From: CAMBDS01 sp964355675 | GTDB taxonomy: Bacteria; Electryoneota; AABM5-125-24; Hatepunaeales; Hatepunaeaceae | Length of the DNA: 39,000 nucleotides | Direction: 5' to 3' | Assembly: GCA_964355675.1 (NCBI GenBank) | Contig: CAYHEC010000029.1 | Location: 1-39,000, forward strand | Shown here: piece by piece, positions 8,526-17,670 of the stretch | How the letters are laid out: every line of letters starts with the position of its first letter | Position numbering within the stretch: position 1 is the stretch's first letter | Program-made: the position numbers and the translations under genes | The notes under the pieces: generated by a model | What the model was told of the DNA's origin: nothing | What the model saw: the letters and a program-made list of their open reading frames with translations, nothing else | The model's database searches: none

Positions 8526-9902
8526 TTGTTAAAGATCCTGTTTCTGACCAGTGAGGTGACGCCTTTCTCGCGCACCGGCAGACAGGGGGATCTGGTGTCT
8601 GCGTTGGCGCCAGCATTGAAACGAGGTGGCCATGAAGTCCGGGTTGTTACTCCTCGATATGATGATATTCGCGAGAGAAGATTTGGCCTACGTGAAGTCG
8701 CCCGTCTAAAAGATCTCATCTTTAATATGGGCAACTCGTCTTTTTCAGCGTCGATCAAGTCAGGTTTTATTCCTTGCTCCAAAGTCCAACTCTATTTCAT
8801 CGAAACACCGGCTTTCAATCATGAAGTTGCCTCTGATGCAGTAAAAGCGTGGAACGATCCGTTCCTCACGGCTCTTCAACTGATTCATGGCGGACTGCAA
8901 TTGACTTCCCATCTTCAGTGGCTTCCCGACATCATTTATTGTTGTGGAAGGCAGATGGCGCTGGCCCCAGTCGTAATTCGAACCGACCCAATCTATAAAG
9001 ACTTACTTTCAGACTCGCGGGTGATTCTGCAATTTTTCAGTGACTCTACCGAAGATACCTTCGACCAGCAATTCCTTGCGGCGCTGGAGTTACCTGAAGA
9101 GGATTTCACTTCCTTCAATTCTTTTGAGGAACTTGGCAGGCACTACGCCGATTCAATCGTTGAGCCGAAGGGAACTATCGGGGAATGGTTGGAGTTTCTA
9201 ACTCATCGAGAAGACGGTGTCTTCTCTGGGTTATCAGACGACCCAGAACTTATCGATAATAATAGTAAGAATGTAGAATTTAAAATCAGCCATAAGGCGG
9301 CGCTTCAAGCCAAACTGGGACTGCCAATTGAGCCAGATTTGCCGCTTGTCGCTCTGTGGTCGGGAGGCGCTGAAATAGATAAAATGTTCAAAATGCTCGA
9401 GGCAGAACTACCCCTGATCGAAGCTCAACTTGTGGCATTCGGTGGAGATGATTCTACTCTCGAGAGGACAATGCTCTGGTCAAGCCGAAACAATGGCAAG
9501 GTAGCCTCTGTACACAAAGATCCAAATGAAACGCTTAGGCATATTGAGCAGGCGGCAGACATTCTCTTTATACCTCATGTTGACTCGGCAGTCGATACGT
9601 TTTCATTTTGTCGCAAGTTTTTTAGCGCTGTTCCTCTTCTGACCGAAGATCTTTTCGCGACCGAGGGATTGGGTAAAAATTACCAAATTCCTAACTATGC
9701 ACATAGTTTTGTGTTCCCGTCTGGCGATACTCGAGCAATGATCGAGGCATTAAGGAAGACAACCGAAACCTATAAAAACCCCCTTGACTGGAATGAACTT
9801 GTACAGCGAGGAATTAACCGGGAGCTATGTTGCGAGCATATCGCCCGAAATATGGCGGAAGACTTCAACCGTCTGCTCGAAAATAAGCCAGCGGCCGCTT
9901 GA
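8526..9902 (+). CDS. Degenerate glycogen/starch-synthase-like (GT5) protein
   Basis: 458 residues. The N-terminus (KILFLTSEVTPFSRTGRQGD, then LVSALAPALKRGGHEVRVVTPRY) matches the ADP-glucose starch-synthase fold. However, the KTGGL substrate motif reads RTGRQGD, and the C-terminal half has no recognisable acceptor-side E-x7-E motif (IPHVDSAVDTFSFCRKFF occupies that region). Catalysis is therefore doubtful; it may be a pseudoenzyme or a glycosyltransferase with altered specificity. TTG start at 8526 with a good AGGAG six bases upstream. The stop is 4 bp from the next gene's ATG, placing it first in an operon for envelope proteins rather than glycogen genes. Confidence 0.75.
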   Translation: MLKILFLTSEVTPFSRTGRQGDLVSALAPALKRGGHEVRVVTPRYDDIRERRFGLREVARLKDLIFNMGNSSFSASIKSGFIPCSKVQLYFIETPAFNHEVASDAVKAWNDPFLTALQLIHGGLQLTSHLQWLPDIIYCCGRQMALAPVVIRTDPIYKDLLSDSRVILQFFSDSTEDTFDQQFLAALELPEEDFTSFNSFEELGRHYADSIVEPKGTIGEWLEFLTHREDGVFSGLSDDPELIDNNSKNVEFKISHKAALQAKLGLPIEPDLPLVALWSGGAEIDKMFKMLEAELPLIEAQLVAFGGDDSTLERTMLWSSRNNGKVASVHKDPNETLRHIEQAADILFIPHVDSAVDTFSFCRKFFSAVPLLTEDLFATEGLGKNYQIPNYAHSFVFPSGDTRAMIEALRKTTETYKNPLDWNELVQRGINRELCCEHIARNMAEDFNRLLENKPAAA

Positions 9903-9906
9903 TAAT

Positions 9907-10815
9907 ATGAATTCGGCGGCAACTAACCTCAAGGCGAGCCGGACCTCCGTCCGGCTCGTTTGTTTGGCGATCTTACTGCTTGCAAGATTTGCCTCAGGGG
10001 AAGAGTTTTACCAGCTTCATATCGATACACTGTTTTCGATTCCGTCGCCACCAGCCAATCAGGGCGTGGCAATTGCCATAGGCGGGAGCGGTGAATCTTT
10101 TGTACTGCTTAATCCGTCGGGACGGATCGCGATCCGGGATCGATCAGGAAAGCTGAAGGGAGAATTTGATCTCAATATTGCAATTTCCAACAATCCCACC
10201 GATATAGCTTCCGATGGCGGAACAGGTCTGTTCATTTGTGATCCTTTTCAGCGCGTCATTTCCCACCTTAGCCGCAATGGAACATCCCTCCCAGCGATAA
10301 ATTTATCAAAAGAAGCCAATCTTGAACCGGTAACTATTACCACTTTGCGAGATGGGCGAAGCCTCATCCTGAACAGGCAGGACGGCGACATCTGGAGATT
10401 TGAGCGTGATGGGCAAGCCGTGCCTTTGCTGATCTCTCCACGGGTGCGTAATTTTGATAATGCGAGACTCGAAATATCACCAGATGAAAAGCGGCTCATT
10501 CTGCTTGAAAATGGTAAACTAAGATCTTTTCGTATTCAAGGAGAGGCTCTTCCTTCGCAAAAACCAACACTCGCCAATTCAAAAGGCATAGCCGCTACCT
10601 CTGAAGGAGTCTGGCTTGTTGGTGAAGCTATTGAATTTATTCCATTTACGCCATCGTTCGAACGATTGTTATTCCCTTCCGACAGCTTGAAGGCCTGGCG
10701 AATTTATCCCGCTTCTGACATCGCCGTCAATTCGGACAAGGTTTTTATCCTCTCCGCGAATGGAGCGCTCCTCCTTCAAATGAGTCTTGAAAAAGTAGCG
10801 ACGGAGCATCGATAG
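9907..10815 (+). CDS. Secreted beta-propeller-like (NHL-type) protein
   Basis: 302 residues from the ATG at 9907. The signal peptide (VRLVCLAILLLARFASG) indicates export. The rest has repeated blade-like segments (IAIRDRSGKLKGEF, DIASDGGTGLFICDP, GRSLILNRQDGDIWRFERDG) that suggest a six-bladed propeller, but no exact family was recognised. An in-frame extension upstream to 9784 would overlap the previous gene and bury the signal peptide, so it was not used. The stop codon abuts the GTG of the next gene, indicating translational coupling. A periplasmic or outer-membrane-associated partner of the downstream surface protein is plausible inference. Confidence 0.75.
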   Translation: MNSAATNLKASRTSVRLVCLAILLLARFASGEEFYQLHIDTLFSIPSPPANQGVAIAIGGSGESFVLLNPSGRIAIRDRSGKLKGEFDLNIAISNNPTDIASDGGTGLFICDPFQRVISHLSRNGTSLPAINLSKEANLEPVTITTLRDGRSLILNRQDGDIWRFERDGQAVPLLISPRVRNFDNARLEISPDEKRLILLENGKLRSFRIQGEALPSQKPTLANSKGIAATSEGVWLVGEAIEFIPFTPSFERLLFPSDSLKAWRIYPASDIAVNSDKVFILSANGALLLQMSLEKVATEHR

Positions 10816-13800
10816 GTGTGGCCTCTTCTGCCGATCCTCATAGTCTATTTCTTACCGGTTGATTCACTGAATAACGGCGGTGGCTGGCGTCAACAACAAG
10901 TTGTCCCTTCATCGATAAAAGAGATCACACTCAACGATCCCTGGGTTATTGAGGGAACGATTATTCTTTTGAGCGATCAAGACACCCTGCCTGTCGTCGA
11001 TTGGCTTTGGAATGACTCACTGAAATTGTTCTCGGCAATACTCCCAAGCTTGAAAACCAGCGACACGCTGACGATAGTCTGGCGCTCGGCGTCGATTACC
11101 GACCGCTCCACTTTTTTCTACTTCCAGCCTTCAGACCTCGATTCAATTCCTGAAAATGCTCCCGATACATCATTCACAAAACCAACAACCCGTATAAAAA
11201 GCCCGCTCGACGCCTGGTCTGGCATCCGTCGATCAGGTACGATAGTCCGTGGTATTAAATTTGGTTCCGCTGGCGAATCTGGCAGTACGGCAGGGCTCCA
11301 TCTCGAATTATCGGGCAGACCGTCGCCCGGCATCGAGGTCGAGGCGGTTGTCGATGACCGGGGACTTGGCGGTTCAACGGGCGGCAGTTCGGCGACGTTG
11401 GCAGAACTTGACAGACTTTACATAACTGCTTCGACGCCTAATCTTAGCGGCACACTGGGCGATTGGGATTTGAACTGGTCGGAAGGTGAGTTTGGCAGAA
11501 TCGAACGGCGTCTGAAGGGAGGCAAATTCTCCATTTTTAATTCACGCTCCAAGTTAGATTTCGCTGTCGCCGGGGGCAATAATCGTTTTGCCACTGCCAA
11601 AATATACGGATACAGCGGAAATCAAGGTCCTTACGAACTACCCAGCCGATTTGGAGCTGTTGGCGTGACAATCATTGCCGGAAGCGAAAAAGTCTGGTTG
11701 AACAACCGGATACTCCGGCGCGGCTTGGAAGCGGATTATTCCATCGACTACGAACGTGGTACAATCACCTTCCAGCCCTCGGTTCCTATCATGGACGGCT
11801 CGCGCATCGAGGTCGAATACGAGTATTCCGACGATACTTATTCCAAACGCTTCCTCGCCGCAAAGGGCAATGCTTCCAGATCTGCGGGACGAGATGGGTG
11901 GAAGTTTGATGTGGTTGTCGCGGAGGAGGGCTTCGACGGCAATAACCCCCTCGCCTTCGAATGGACTCCCGAAAGCCGTACAGCAATCTCCAACGCCGGT
12001 GATAACCAGCGGGAGGCATCAACCACTGGCATTACAATAGTGGGTCCCAGTCATGGCGATTACGTTTGGGGAACGAGCGAAGACGGTGATTCGATACTGG
12101 TATTCTCCCCGCCAGACAGCCTTGGCAAGCCTACGGGTTACCTGAAAGTTGAATTCTCGCTTGCCGCCAATGCGGATTATCTTCGTACCTACGACCTCAA
12201 TTTACTGTTTTTCAAGTATTATTGGGCTGGAGTCGGTAAGGGCTTCTATTCCCCATCCAGATCGATACCGTTACCCGACCGAACCCGCCTTGGCGTGGCA
12301 AGGGGATCATGGACGGGAGCAGGTTTTTCAAGCTCCATCGAGACCGCCCTCAGTGAATACGACAAAAACGTCCTCTCACCAAAGGATGACGGCGACAATC
12401 GTGGCGCGGCAGTCAGTTGGCACGGCGGCTGGAGCAACGTTGATTCTTCGCTCCGGGCGAATCTCTCGGCGCGCCAATTGCAAACGAATTTCCGCAATCT
12501 CTCAACTCAACAGCGCACCGACTTTCGTTATCATTGGGGAATAACATTGACACGTCCCATGCTACCGGAAACCGGCTACGAAGGGAATGTGCAGTACAAG
12601 CCTCTCCCCTTCCTGACGATCCTTGGCAATGCAGGCTGGATCAAATTCGGAAAAGACTTCACCGGAAAGCGCGGAGGACTAACCGCCCGGATCGACCGGG
12701 ATAATTTCGACAGCGAAATCAATTTCGAAAAACTCTCCAATTCCAGTATCATCAATAATATCAAAAAGGAAAACATCGATAGGTTGTCTGGATTCGTTTC
12801 TGGCAATTACAGCATCCTTAGACCCCGTTACAAGACACTCTTTGAAAAAATCGAAACAAAATGGACATCTCAAAGCGATGGAAACCTGCAATTTGAAAAC
12901 AGTCCCGGACTTGGCATCGACGCCGCGGATTGGGCAGTGCTCGACCTCGACTACACCTATCGCATTGAGGCAGTCACGTTACTGAACAAATACTACCGTT
13001 CATCCTGGTTGCACTCCATGCAATTCGGTTGGAAGGGCAAATTGGAGGCGGCTCAGTGGCAAAGCACGATTTTACGAAGTCTGAGCTCTGATTACTACGA
13101 TTGGGACAAAACACAAGAGTCAACCTCTGCCACTATTACTACTCTTATCGGCAATTACCGCTCCCCTTTCCGTTTCACGGGTGATTACCGGCTTAGCTCC
13201 GGCGATACCCGCTCCGAAGTCTGGGTAGCTTCCTATTCGGGCGAAGGGAATGGCGGATACCGCAGGGAAGGAGATCGCTACGTCCCCGATCCCGACGGCG
13301 AAATCGATCTGCAACGGGTCATCACCGACGGTACCGAGTTCGCCTCCAGTGTTGATTTCAACGGTAGGCTTGAATGGCGGCCCGAACCGGATGGAGGAGA
13401 CTCAAGTAACGTCAAATATCCTTTTGGAATTTCAGGAACTACAACTCGCTTCGAAGCCAGCGCCCTCACCACCGAACCCGATCCAATTTCTACTTTTTTG
13501 CTTGACCGTTCAGCGTTTCGCTCCTCTCTTGTCAAACGCTCCCGCTGGAACTGGCAACAGGAGATCGAGTTTCTCGACAACGAAAGCCCCGGCGATGGCA
13601 GGCTGACCCTGAAGCGAGACGAATCTCACGATGCGGGATTTTCTGGAGGTGAGGAGAACCTGCTTGAGTCTCTGCGGTTTCGATTGAGGCTTCGTTTCGC
13701 CGAACTAACCAGCATCCAGCTTCTCCCACTCATCGAGCGTCAACGAAGATGGGAGATTACAACTTCGACTCTTCGCGCCGATGTGCGGGCTTCCGGTGCG

Positions 13801-14175
13801 GATATTGAGATCGATCAGTCGAGCGCTTCCCGTCGGTGGGAATCTTCACTGAAAATTGGCAGAGAAGTACGCCGGGAAAAGGTCAGATCCGCATCAGTTG
13901 TCGAAACTCGCGCCCAGCCAATGCTCCTTAGACGTTTCGGCGACCAAGGATCAGGACGCTTGGAGGGGGAATGGCGCCGCCTTGATCCATCCTCCTCAGG
14001 GGCGACCTATGATCTCTTGCGAGGTTGGTATGCCGGCGACAACTTCTCTGCGGGGTTCAGCCTTGATTACCGGCTTGGAGATAATCTTACCGCTACCGCC
14101 TCGCTTCGTAGCAGATGGAGACCAGAGCGAGCTCCCCTCCTCAGCGCTCTTGTTGAGATGACGGCGACACTGTAA
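10816..14175 (+). CDS. Very large surface/outer-membrane protein, function unknown
   Basis: 1119 residues. The N-terminal hydrophobic segment (WPLLPILIVYFLPV) looks like a signal peptide. A middle immunoglobulin-like region includes GSEKVWLNNRILRRG, DYSIDYERGTITFQ and RIEVEYEYSDDTY; I recall similar segments in large hypothetical proteins of FCB-like candidate phyla. The second half is rich in alternating polar/hydrophobic strands and Trp/Tyr, compatible with an outer-membrane beta-barrel, and the C-terminus ends in a strand-like VEMTATL. GTG start at 10816 directly after the previous stop, with GGAG at 10803. The stop overlaps the next gene by 1 bp (TAATG). Coupling to an Omp85 protein suggests it is an assembly client or complex partner (inference). 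Confidence 0.7.
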   Translation: MWPLLPILIVYFLPVDSLNNGGGWRQQQVVPSSIKEITLNDPWVIEGTIILLSDQDTLPVVDWLWNDSLKLFSAILPSLKTSDTLTIVWRSASITDRSTFFYFQPSDLDSIPENAPDTSFTKPTTRIKSPLDAWSGIRRSGTIVRGIKFGSAGESGSTAGLHLELSGRPSPGIEVEAVVDDRGLGGSTGGSSATLAELDRLYITASTPNLSGTLGDWDLNWSEGEFGRIERRLKGGKFSIFNSRSKLDFAVAGGNNRFATAKIYGYSGNQGPYELPSRFGAVGVTIIAGSEKVWLNNRILRRGLEADYSIDYERGTITFQPSVPIMDGSRIEVEYEYSDDTYSKRFLAAKGNASRSAGRDGWKFDVVVAEEGFDGNNPLAFEWTPESRTAISNAGDNQREASTTGITIVGPSHGDYVWGTSEDGDSILVFSPPDSLGKPTGYLKVEFSLAANADYLRTYDLNLLFFKYYWAGVGKGFYSPSRSIPLPDRTRLGVARGSWTGAGFSSSIETALSEYDKNVLSPKDDGDNRGAAVSWHGGWSNVDSSLRANLSARQLQTNFRNLSTQQRTDFRYHWGITLTRPMLPETGYEGNVQYKPLPFLTILGNAGWIKFGKDFTGKRGGLTARIDRDNFDSEINFEKLSNSSIINNIKKENIDRLSGFVSGNYSILRPRYKTLFEKIETKWTSQSDGNLQFENSPGLGIDAADWAVLDLDYTYRIEAVTLLNKYYRSSWLHSMQFGWKGKLEAAQWQSTILRSLSSDYYDWDKTQESTSATITTLIGNYRSPFRFTGDYRLSSGDTRSEVWVASYSGEGNGGYRREGDRYVPDPDGEIDLQRVITDGTEFASSVDFNGRLEWRPEPDGGDSSNVKYPFGISGTTTRFEASALTTEPDPISTFLLDRSAFRSSLVKRSRWNWQQEIEFLDNESPGDGRLTLKRDESHDAGFSGGEENLLESLRFRLRLRFAELTSIQLLPLIERQRRWEITTSTLRADVRASGADIEIDQSSASRRWESSLKIGREVRREKVRSASVVETRAQPMLLRRFGDQGSGRLEGEWRRLDPSSSGATYDLLRGWYAGDNFSAGFSLDYRLGDNLTATASLRSRWRPERAPLLSALVEMTATL

Positions 14176-15911
14176 TGAAAAGGAGCGTCCTCATCCTGCT
14201 CGTCGCCATCCTTACGACTCTGACAACCGCCGTCGCCAGACCGGTGCGCCTGAGCGTCGATCTGCGCCCGTCTCTCCTCAACCGTAAAGATATCAGCGAG
14301 ATAATTCATACGCCAAAAGATGGATTGATCGATGACAGTCAACTTCAAATGACCGCTCTGACGATACTAAAGGCGCTGAAAGATCTTGGTTATCCCTTGG
14401 CTTCTGTTGACTCATTGGTATTTTCAAGCGATAACGGAGTAACAAACGCATCACTTTTTATCAGTTGTGGGCTTCAACTGACTGCGATCGATGAGGCAGG
14501 AAATCTTTCTCCGCTCAATTCTGAACTGTTGGAACAGAGTGCCTCGGATATACTCGACTCGCTGACCGACTCGGGATTCCCATTCGCAAGGGTGACTTTT
14601 GCCCCGAAGCGCCCGATTACCGCCGGCAACAGCCTCATCATATCTTTACAAACCGATGTTTCACTGGGTTCATTTCTACGAATTGGAAGAATAGATTTTC
14701 CGGGGGGCGTTGGTTTAGGCGAAAAGTATCTCCTTTTGGAGAGCCGATTGAAAATTGGGCAGGCATTTTCTCGCTCGGATTTATCGAATAGTCTCGAACG
14801 GATCGAACGAATTCCCTCGATAACCAAGACTTCAGAACCAAGCCTTAAAGAAATTTCGTCCGGTATTCTCGAAATCACAATACCTGTTATTACAAGAAGT
14901 TCTACAAGAATAAGTGGAGTTGCGGCGATAACGCCCGGTTCGAGCGAACCGACGGGGGAATTCATAGTCGAAGTTGGTAATCTATTCTGGGGAGGTAGAA
15001 GCGCGTCGTTTGCCTGGTATGGCTTGAATCCCAACCAACGGGGTCTTAAGGGGAGCTACCACGAAGGGTGGATCGGAGGCTTACCACTCGCTTTGGAAGG
15101 CGAATTGGAGGGCTGGCAAACCAAGTCTTTACACAACCGCACTACCTACTGGATTGGTATCATCTGGGAGCCTTATCCCGATATATCATTGGGGATGTCC
15201 GGTGGCTTCGAGCAGGTTGCGGCTCTATCTGAATTAAATCAATCACTCAACTCGACAACTCGAAGTCTGGAATCAAAAATAGTGATAAATCGTTTTGATA
15301 GTGACTGGAATCCATCGAAAGGCTATGCTGTTACCATCGAAAACAGGGAGGGATGGCGCAAATTCGCCAACGGATCGGGGATCACCAAAATTCAATCTGG
15401 AGAAACGAAATTTGAATTCGCCAAACCACTGAGTACCGGCATGCTTTCGAAATCTGGCAGGGAGTTATTCTCTGCCAAAGGAAATTCTTCAGGCATCAGC
15501 AAATGGGTGGGCTACTTCAGAGTTAAAAATAGTTTCATTGCCGGAAAAGGACTTCTCGCCGACGAACTTCCCCGATTTGGAGGACACTCATCCGTTCGAG
15601 GGTTTTGGGAGGATAGTTTCACTGGTCGCAGTGTGTTGTTCGGGGCTGTAGAACTGCGCTTCCGTCCGAATAGACATTCAGGATACTTCGGATTAACCGG
15701 AGATTGGGGCTGGATTGGTAAAATCGATTCAAACGTGCGACCGGGAGTCCCCTCTGGGTCGTCCATCTCAAACCAACGATTTGCCTCCTCTTTCGGGATC
15801 ACGACATCCTTCAAATCAGCCGTTGGAATAATGAGCGTCGATCTGACATGGCCGAGTGGCAAACCTTTGGAACAATCCCGACTCCACGTCGCGTTGACCG
15901 GCTGGCTGTGA
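14175..15911 (+). CDS. Omp85/BamA-superfamily outer-membrane protein
   Basis: 578 residues with an N-terminal signal peptide (SVLILLVAILTTLTTAVA), then about 230 residues with POTRA-like segments (ALKDLGYPLASVDSL; DSGFPFARVTF). A 16-strand-type barrel follows, containing the lid-lock motif GGHSSVRGFW near residue 470, the VRGF/VRGY hallmark of Omp85 proteins. It is shorter than BamA (about 800 residues) and fits a two-POTRA, TamA/FhaC-sized member. It ends the operon begun at 8526 and overlaps its neighbour by 1 bp. Its role is probably insertion or secretion of outer-membrane proteins, perhaps specifically the protein at 10816. Confidence 0.8.
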   Translation: MKRSVLILLVAILTTLTTAVARPVRLSVDLRPSLLNRKDISEIIHTPKDGLIDDSQLQMTALTILKALKDLGYPLASVDSLVFSSDNGVTNASLFISCGLQLTAIDEAGNLSPLNSELLEQSASDILDSLTDSGFPFARVTFAPKRPITAGNSLIISLQTDVSLGSFLRIGRIDFPGGVGLGEKYLLLESRLKIGQAFSRSDLSNSLERIERIPSITKTSEPSLKEISSGILEITIPVITRSSTRISGVAAITPGSSEPTGEFIVEVGNLFWGGRSASFAWYGLNPNQRGLKGSYHEGWIGGLPLALEGELEGWQTKSLHNRTTYWIGIIWEPYPDISLGMSGGFEQVAALSELNQSLNSTTRSLESKIVINRFDSDWNPSKGYAVTIENREGWRKFANGSGITKIQSGETKFEFAKPLSTGMLSKSGRELFSAKGNSSGISKWVGYFRVKNSFIAGKGLLADELPRFGGHSSVRGFWEDSFTGRSVLFGAVELRFRPNRHSGYFGLTGDWGWIGKIDSNVRPGVPSGSSISNQRFASSFGITTSFKSAVGIMSVDLTWPSGKPLEQSRLHVALTGWL

Positions 15912-15996
15912 GTCATGAAAATCAAATGTTCCAAGCCATCAATCCTTCGCATTAGCAACTTTCTTGGATTATATTAGAAGATTACTTTTGGGGTCC

Positions 15997-16024
15997 ACTG
16001 CCAGCCCGCCGTGGCTGGTAGCGG
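15997..16024. repeat. Family-D palindrome, intergenic
   Basis: Arms CCAGCC and GGCTGG around CGCCGT, flanked by CTG and TAGCGG. Compared with the copy at 31596 (CCGACC / GGTCGG), both arms changed in a compensatory way while CGCCG in the loop stayed constant. Confidence 0.75.
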
Positions 16025-16060
16025 TTGAATGAAGTATTTCCGATTTCCTTTGAGACAATA

Positions 16061-17401
16061 ATGAATAACGCCCTATGGGCACTTATACTCGGTCTTCTTG
16101 CCTCGGCGGCTCTGCCAATCGGAGCGATATTGGGGATTGTTACAAAAGTGAGCCACCGCGTTTCCGGCGCTTTGGCAGGTTTTGGCGCCGGAGCGCTTTT
16201 TGCGGCGTTAGCCATCGAGTTAGTTGCTCCGAGAATGATGGGGGAAAACACTGGGTCAGGGTTCGAGATAAAAGTGACCTTGTTGATCGGTGCAGTATTT
16301 GGTGGCTTGATTTTCGTAATATGTGATCATCTCCTTAATGCTAAGGGAGGCTATCTTCGAAAAACTGCCACCGCGATTCTCTATCTTGCCCACCGTCGGA
16401 CCAGGCAATTGGACGGATTGATGAATCAACTTGCTCAATCGGAATTTTTCCGATCTTTACCGCCTGCTCATATGCACCTGTTAGTTGACCGACTTCATGA
16501 AAGTTCTCTTTCGATAAGTGAAGTTCTTTTTCATCAAGGTGATGAAGGTGACCGACTCTATATCTTGGAAGAAGGTCAGATTGATCTGACGCGTGGTGGG
16601 AAGCTGATTGGTACAATTGTTGGCGGTGAGATTATCGGCGAGATTGCTATTGTAACCGGTTCTCCCCGAACTGCGAGCGGCACGGCCAGGAGCGCCTGCA
16701 AGCTATTGGAACTTACCAAGCGCGACTTTGAGCGGATCTGCAAGCAGTCGCAGGAGTTTGCCTTCGCAGTACGCAATCTTGCCGGGAAGCGGCTTGAAGA
16801 GCTCGGACGAAATGAGCCGGTTCATCCTGGAGAATCGGGTCGATGGGCGGCTATCGCGGCCAAAGCCTTGCGGCGCGGGCATAAAGTCCCGACTCCTCAT
16901 GAACTTCGCAAAGAAGCCTCAGAGCTGAGTGGTGCTCCAATGGCGATATTCCTCGGTGCTTTACTCGACGGTATCCCGGAGAGTTTTGTACTTGGAACGA
17001 CATTTCTTGGGATGGTAATAGCGGCTGGATCCGCCGCGCATCCCATGTCAGCTGTTCCGATGACCTTGTTGGCGGGACTTTTTCTTTCGAACTTTCCTGA
17101 GGCGATGTCGTCCAGTGTTGGTATGAAGGCTCAAGGGTGGAGCAATTCGAAAATACTTTTGTTGTGGATATCGCTGACGGTTGTGACGGCATTTCTGACG
17201 GTGGGGGGGTTTGTGTTCGGGGGCGATGTTTCCGAGTTTGTCAAGGTTGGCGCGGAGGGTCTTGCGGCGGGGGCGATGCTGACGATGATCGCCCAGACGA
17301 TGATTCCTGAGGCAGTGCACCTTGGCGGGGCGAGCGTTGTCGGTTTATCGACCTTGGCGGGGTTTTTAGCGGCGGTGGGGTTCAAGTTGGTAGAGGGTTA
17401 G
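16061..17401 (+). CDS. ZIP-like metal transporter with inserted cyclic-nucleotide-binding domain (copy 1)
   Basis: 446-residue inner-membrane protein. Three N-terminal membrane helices (about 5-25, 34-55, 70-90) precede a soluble cNMP-binding domain (about 128-240). That domain has the phosphate-binding cassette GEIAIVTGSPRTAS (Glu194, Arg203). The C-terminal half has about five helices with ZIP-type metal motifs LDGIPESFVLG, SNFPEAMSSSVG and IPEAVHLGG. The architecture suggests transport of a divalent metal gated by cAMP, cGMP or a related nucleotide; this is inference. The start was set at the ATG at 16061 because the paralogue at 17671 begins at the equivalent residue; an alternative ATG at 16025 lies at the edge of a family-D repeat and would add 12 residues. 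Confidence 0.85.
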   Translation: MNNALWALILGLLASAALPIGAILGIVTKVSHRVSGALAGFGAGALFAALAIELVAPRMMGENTGSGFEIKVTLLIGAVFGGLIFVICDHLLNAKGGYLRKTATAILYLAHRRTRQLDGLMNQLAQSEFFRSLPPAHMHLLVDRLHESSLSISEVLFHQGDEGDRLYILEEGQIDLTRGGKLIGTIVGGEIIGEIAIVTGSPRTASGTARSACKLLELTKRDFERICKQSQEFAFAVRNLAGKRLEELGRNEPVHPGESGRWAAIAAKALRRGHKVPTPHELRKEASELSGAPMAIFLGALLDGIPESFVLGTTFLGMVIAAGSAAHPMSAVPMTLLAGLFLSNFPEAMSSSVGMKAQGWSNSKILLLWISLTVVTAFLTVGGFVFGGDVSEFVKVGAEGLAAGAMLTMIAQTMIPEAVHLGGASVVGLSTLAGFLAAVGFKLVEG

Positions 17402-17670
17402 TTTTATTCTTCCGAGATTCACAATATTAATGGGTGCGGATTATACTTCTGAAGTCAAGCACACCACGAGACGACATACCATAATCTGCACTGGGTAATA
17501 ATAAGGTCTGCTGAAAAAGTAGGAAAGGTATCGGCGAATTTATTTACCGAGCGTTTCATTCGACACAAATCATTTTGAATTGGGCGATTAAAATCGCCCG
17601 TACCCGGCAATCTTTCGATTTTTCAGAAGACCCTAATCAAATTTCATAATTAACGTGAGCCAATTACAGT
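17402..17670. other. Intergenic region between the ZIP-like paralogues
   Basis: The gap holds the MITE-like element at 17505-17632 and otherwise no recognisable gene or promoter. Confidence 0.5.
17505..17632. mobile_element. MITE-like 128-bp element
   Basis: Terminal inverted repeats GGTCTGCTGAAAAA (17505-17518) and TTTTTCAGAAGACC (17619-17632) match at 13 of 14 positions. A perfect internal hairpin has arms GGGCGATT and AATCGCCC at 17582-17599. There is no ORF. A sequence resembling one terminus recurs near 23406-23423 between the two lipoprotein genes. Confidence 0.65.
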
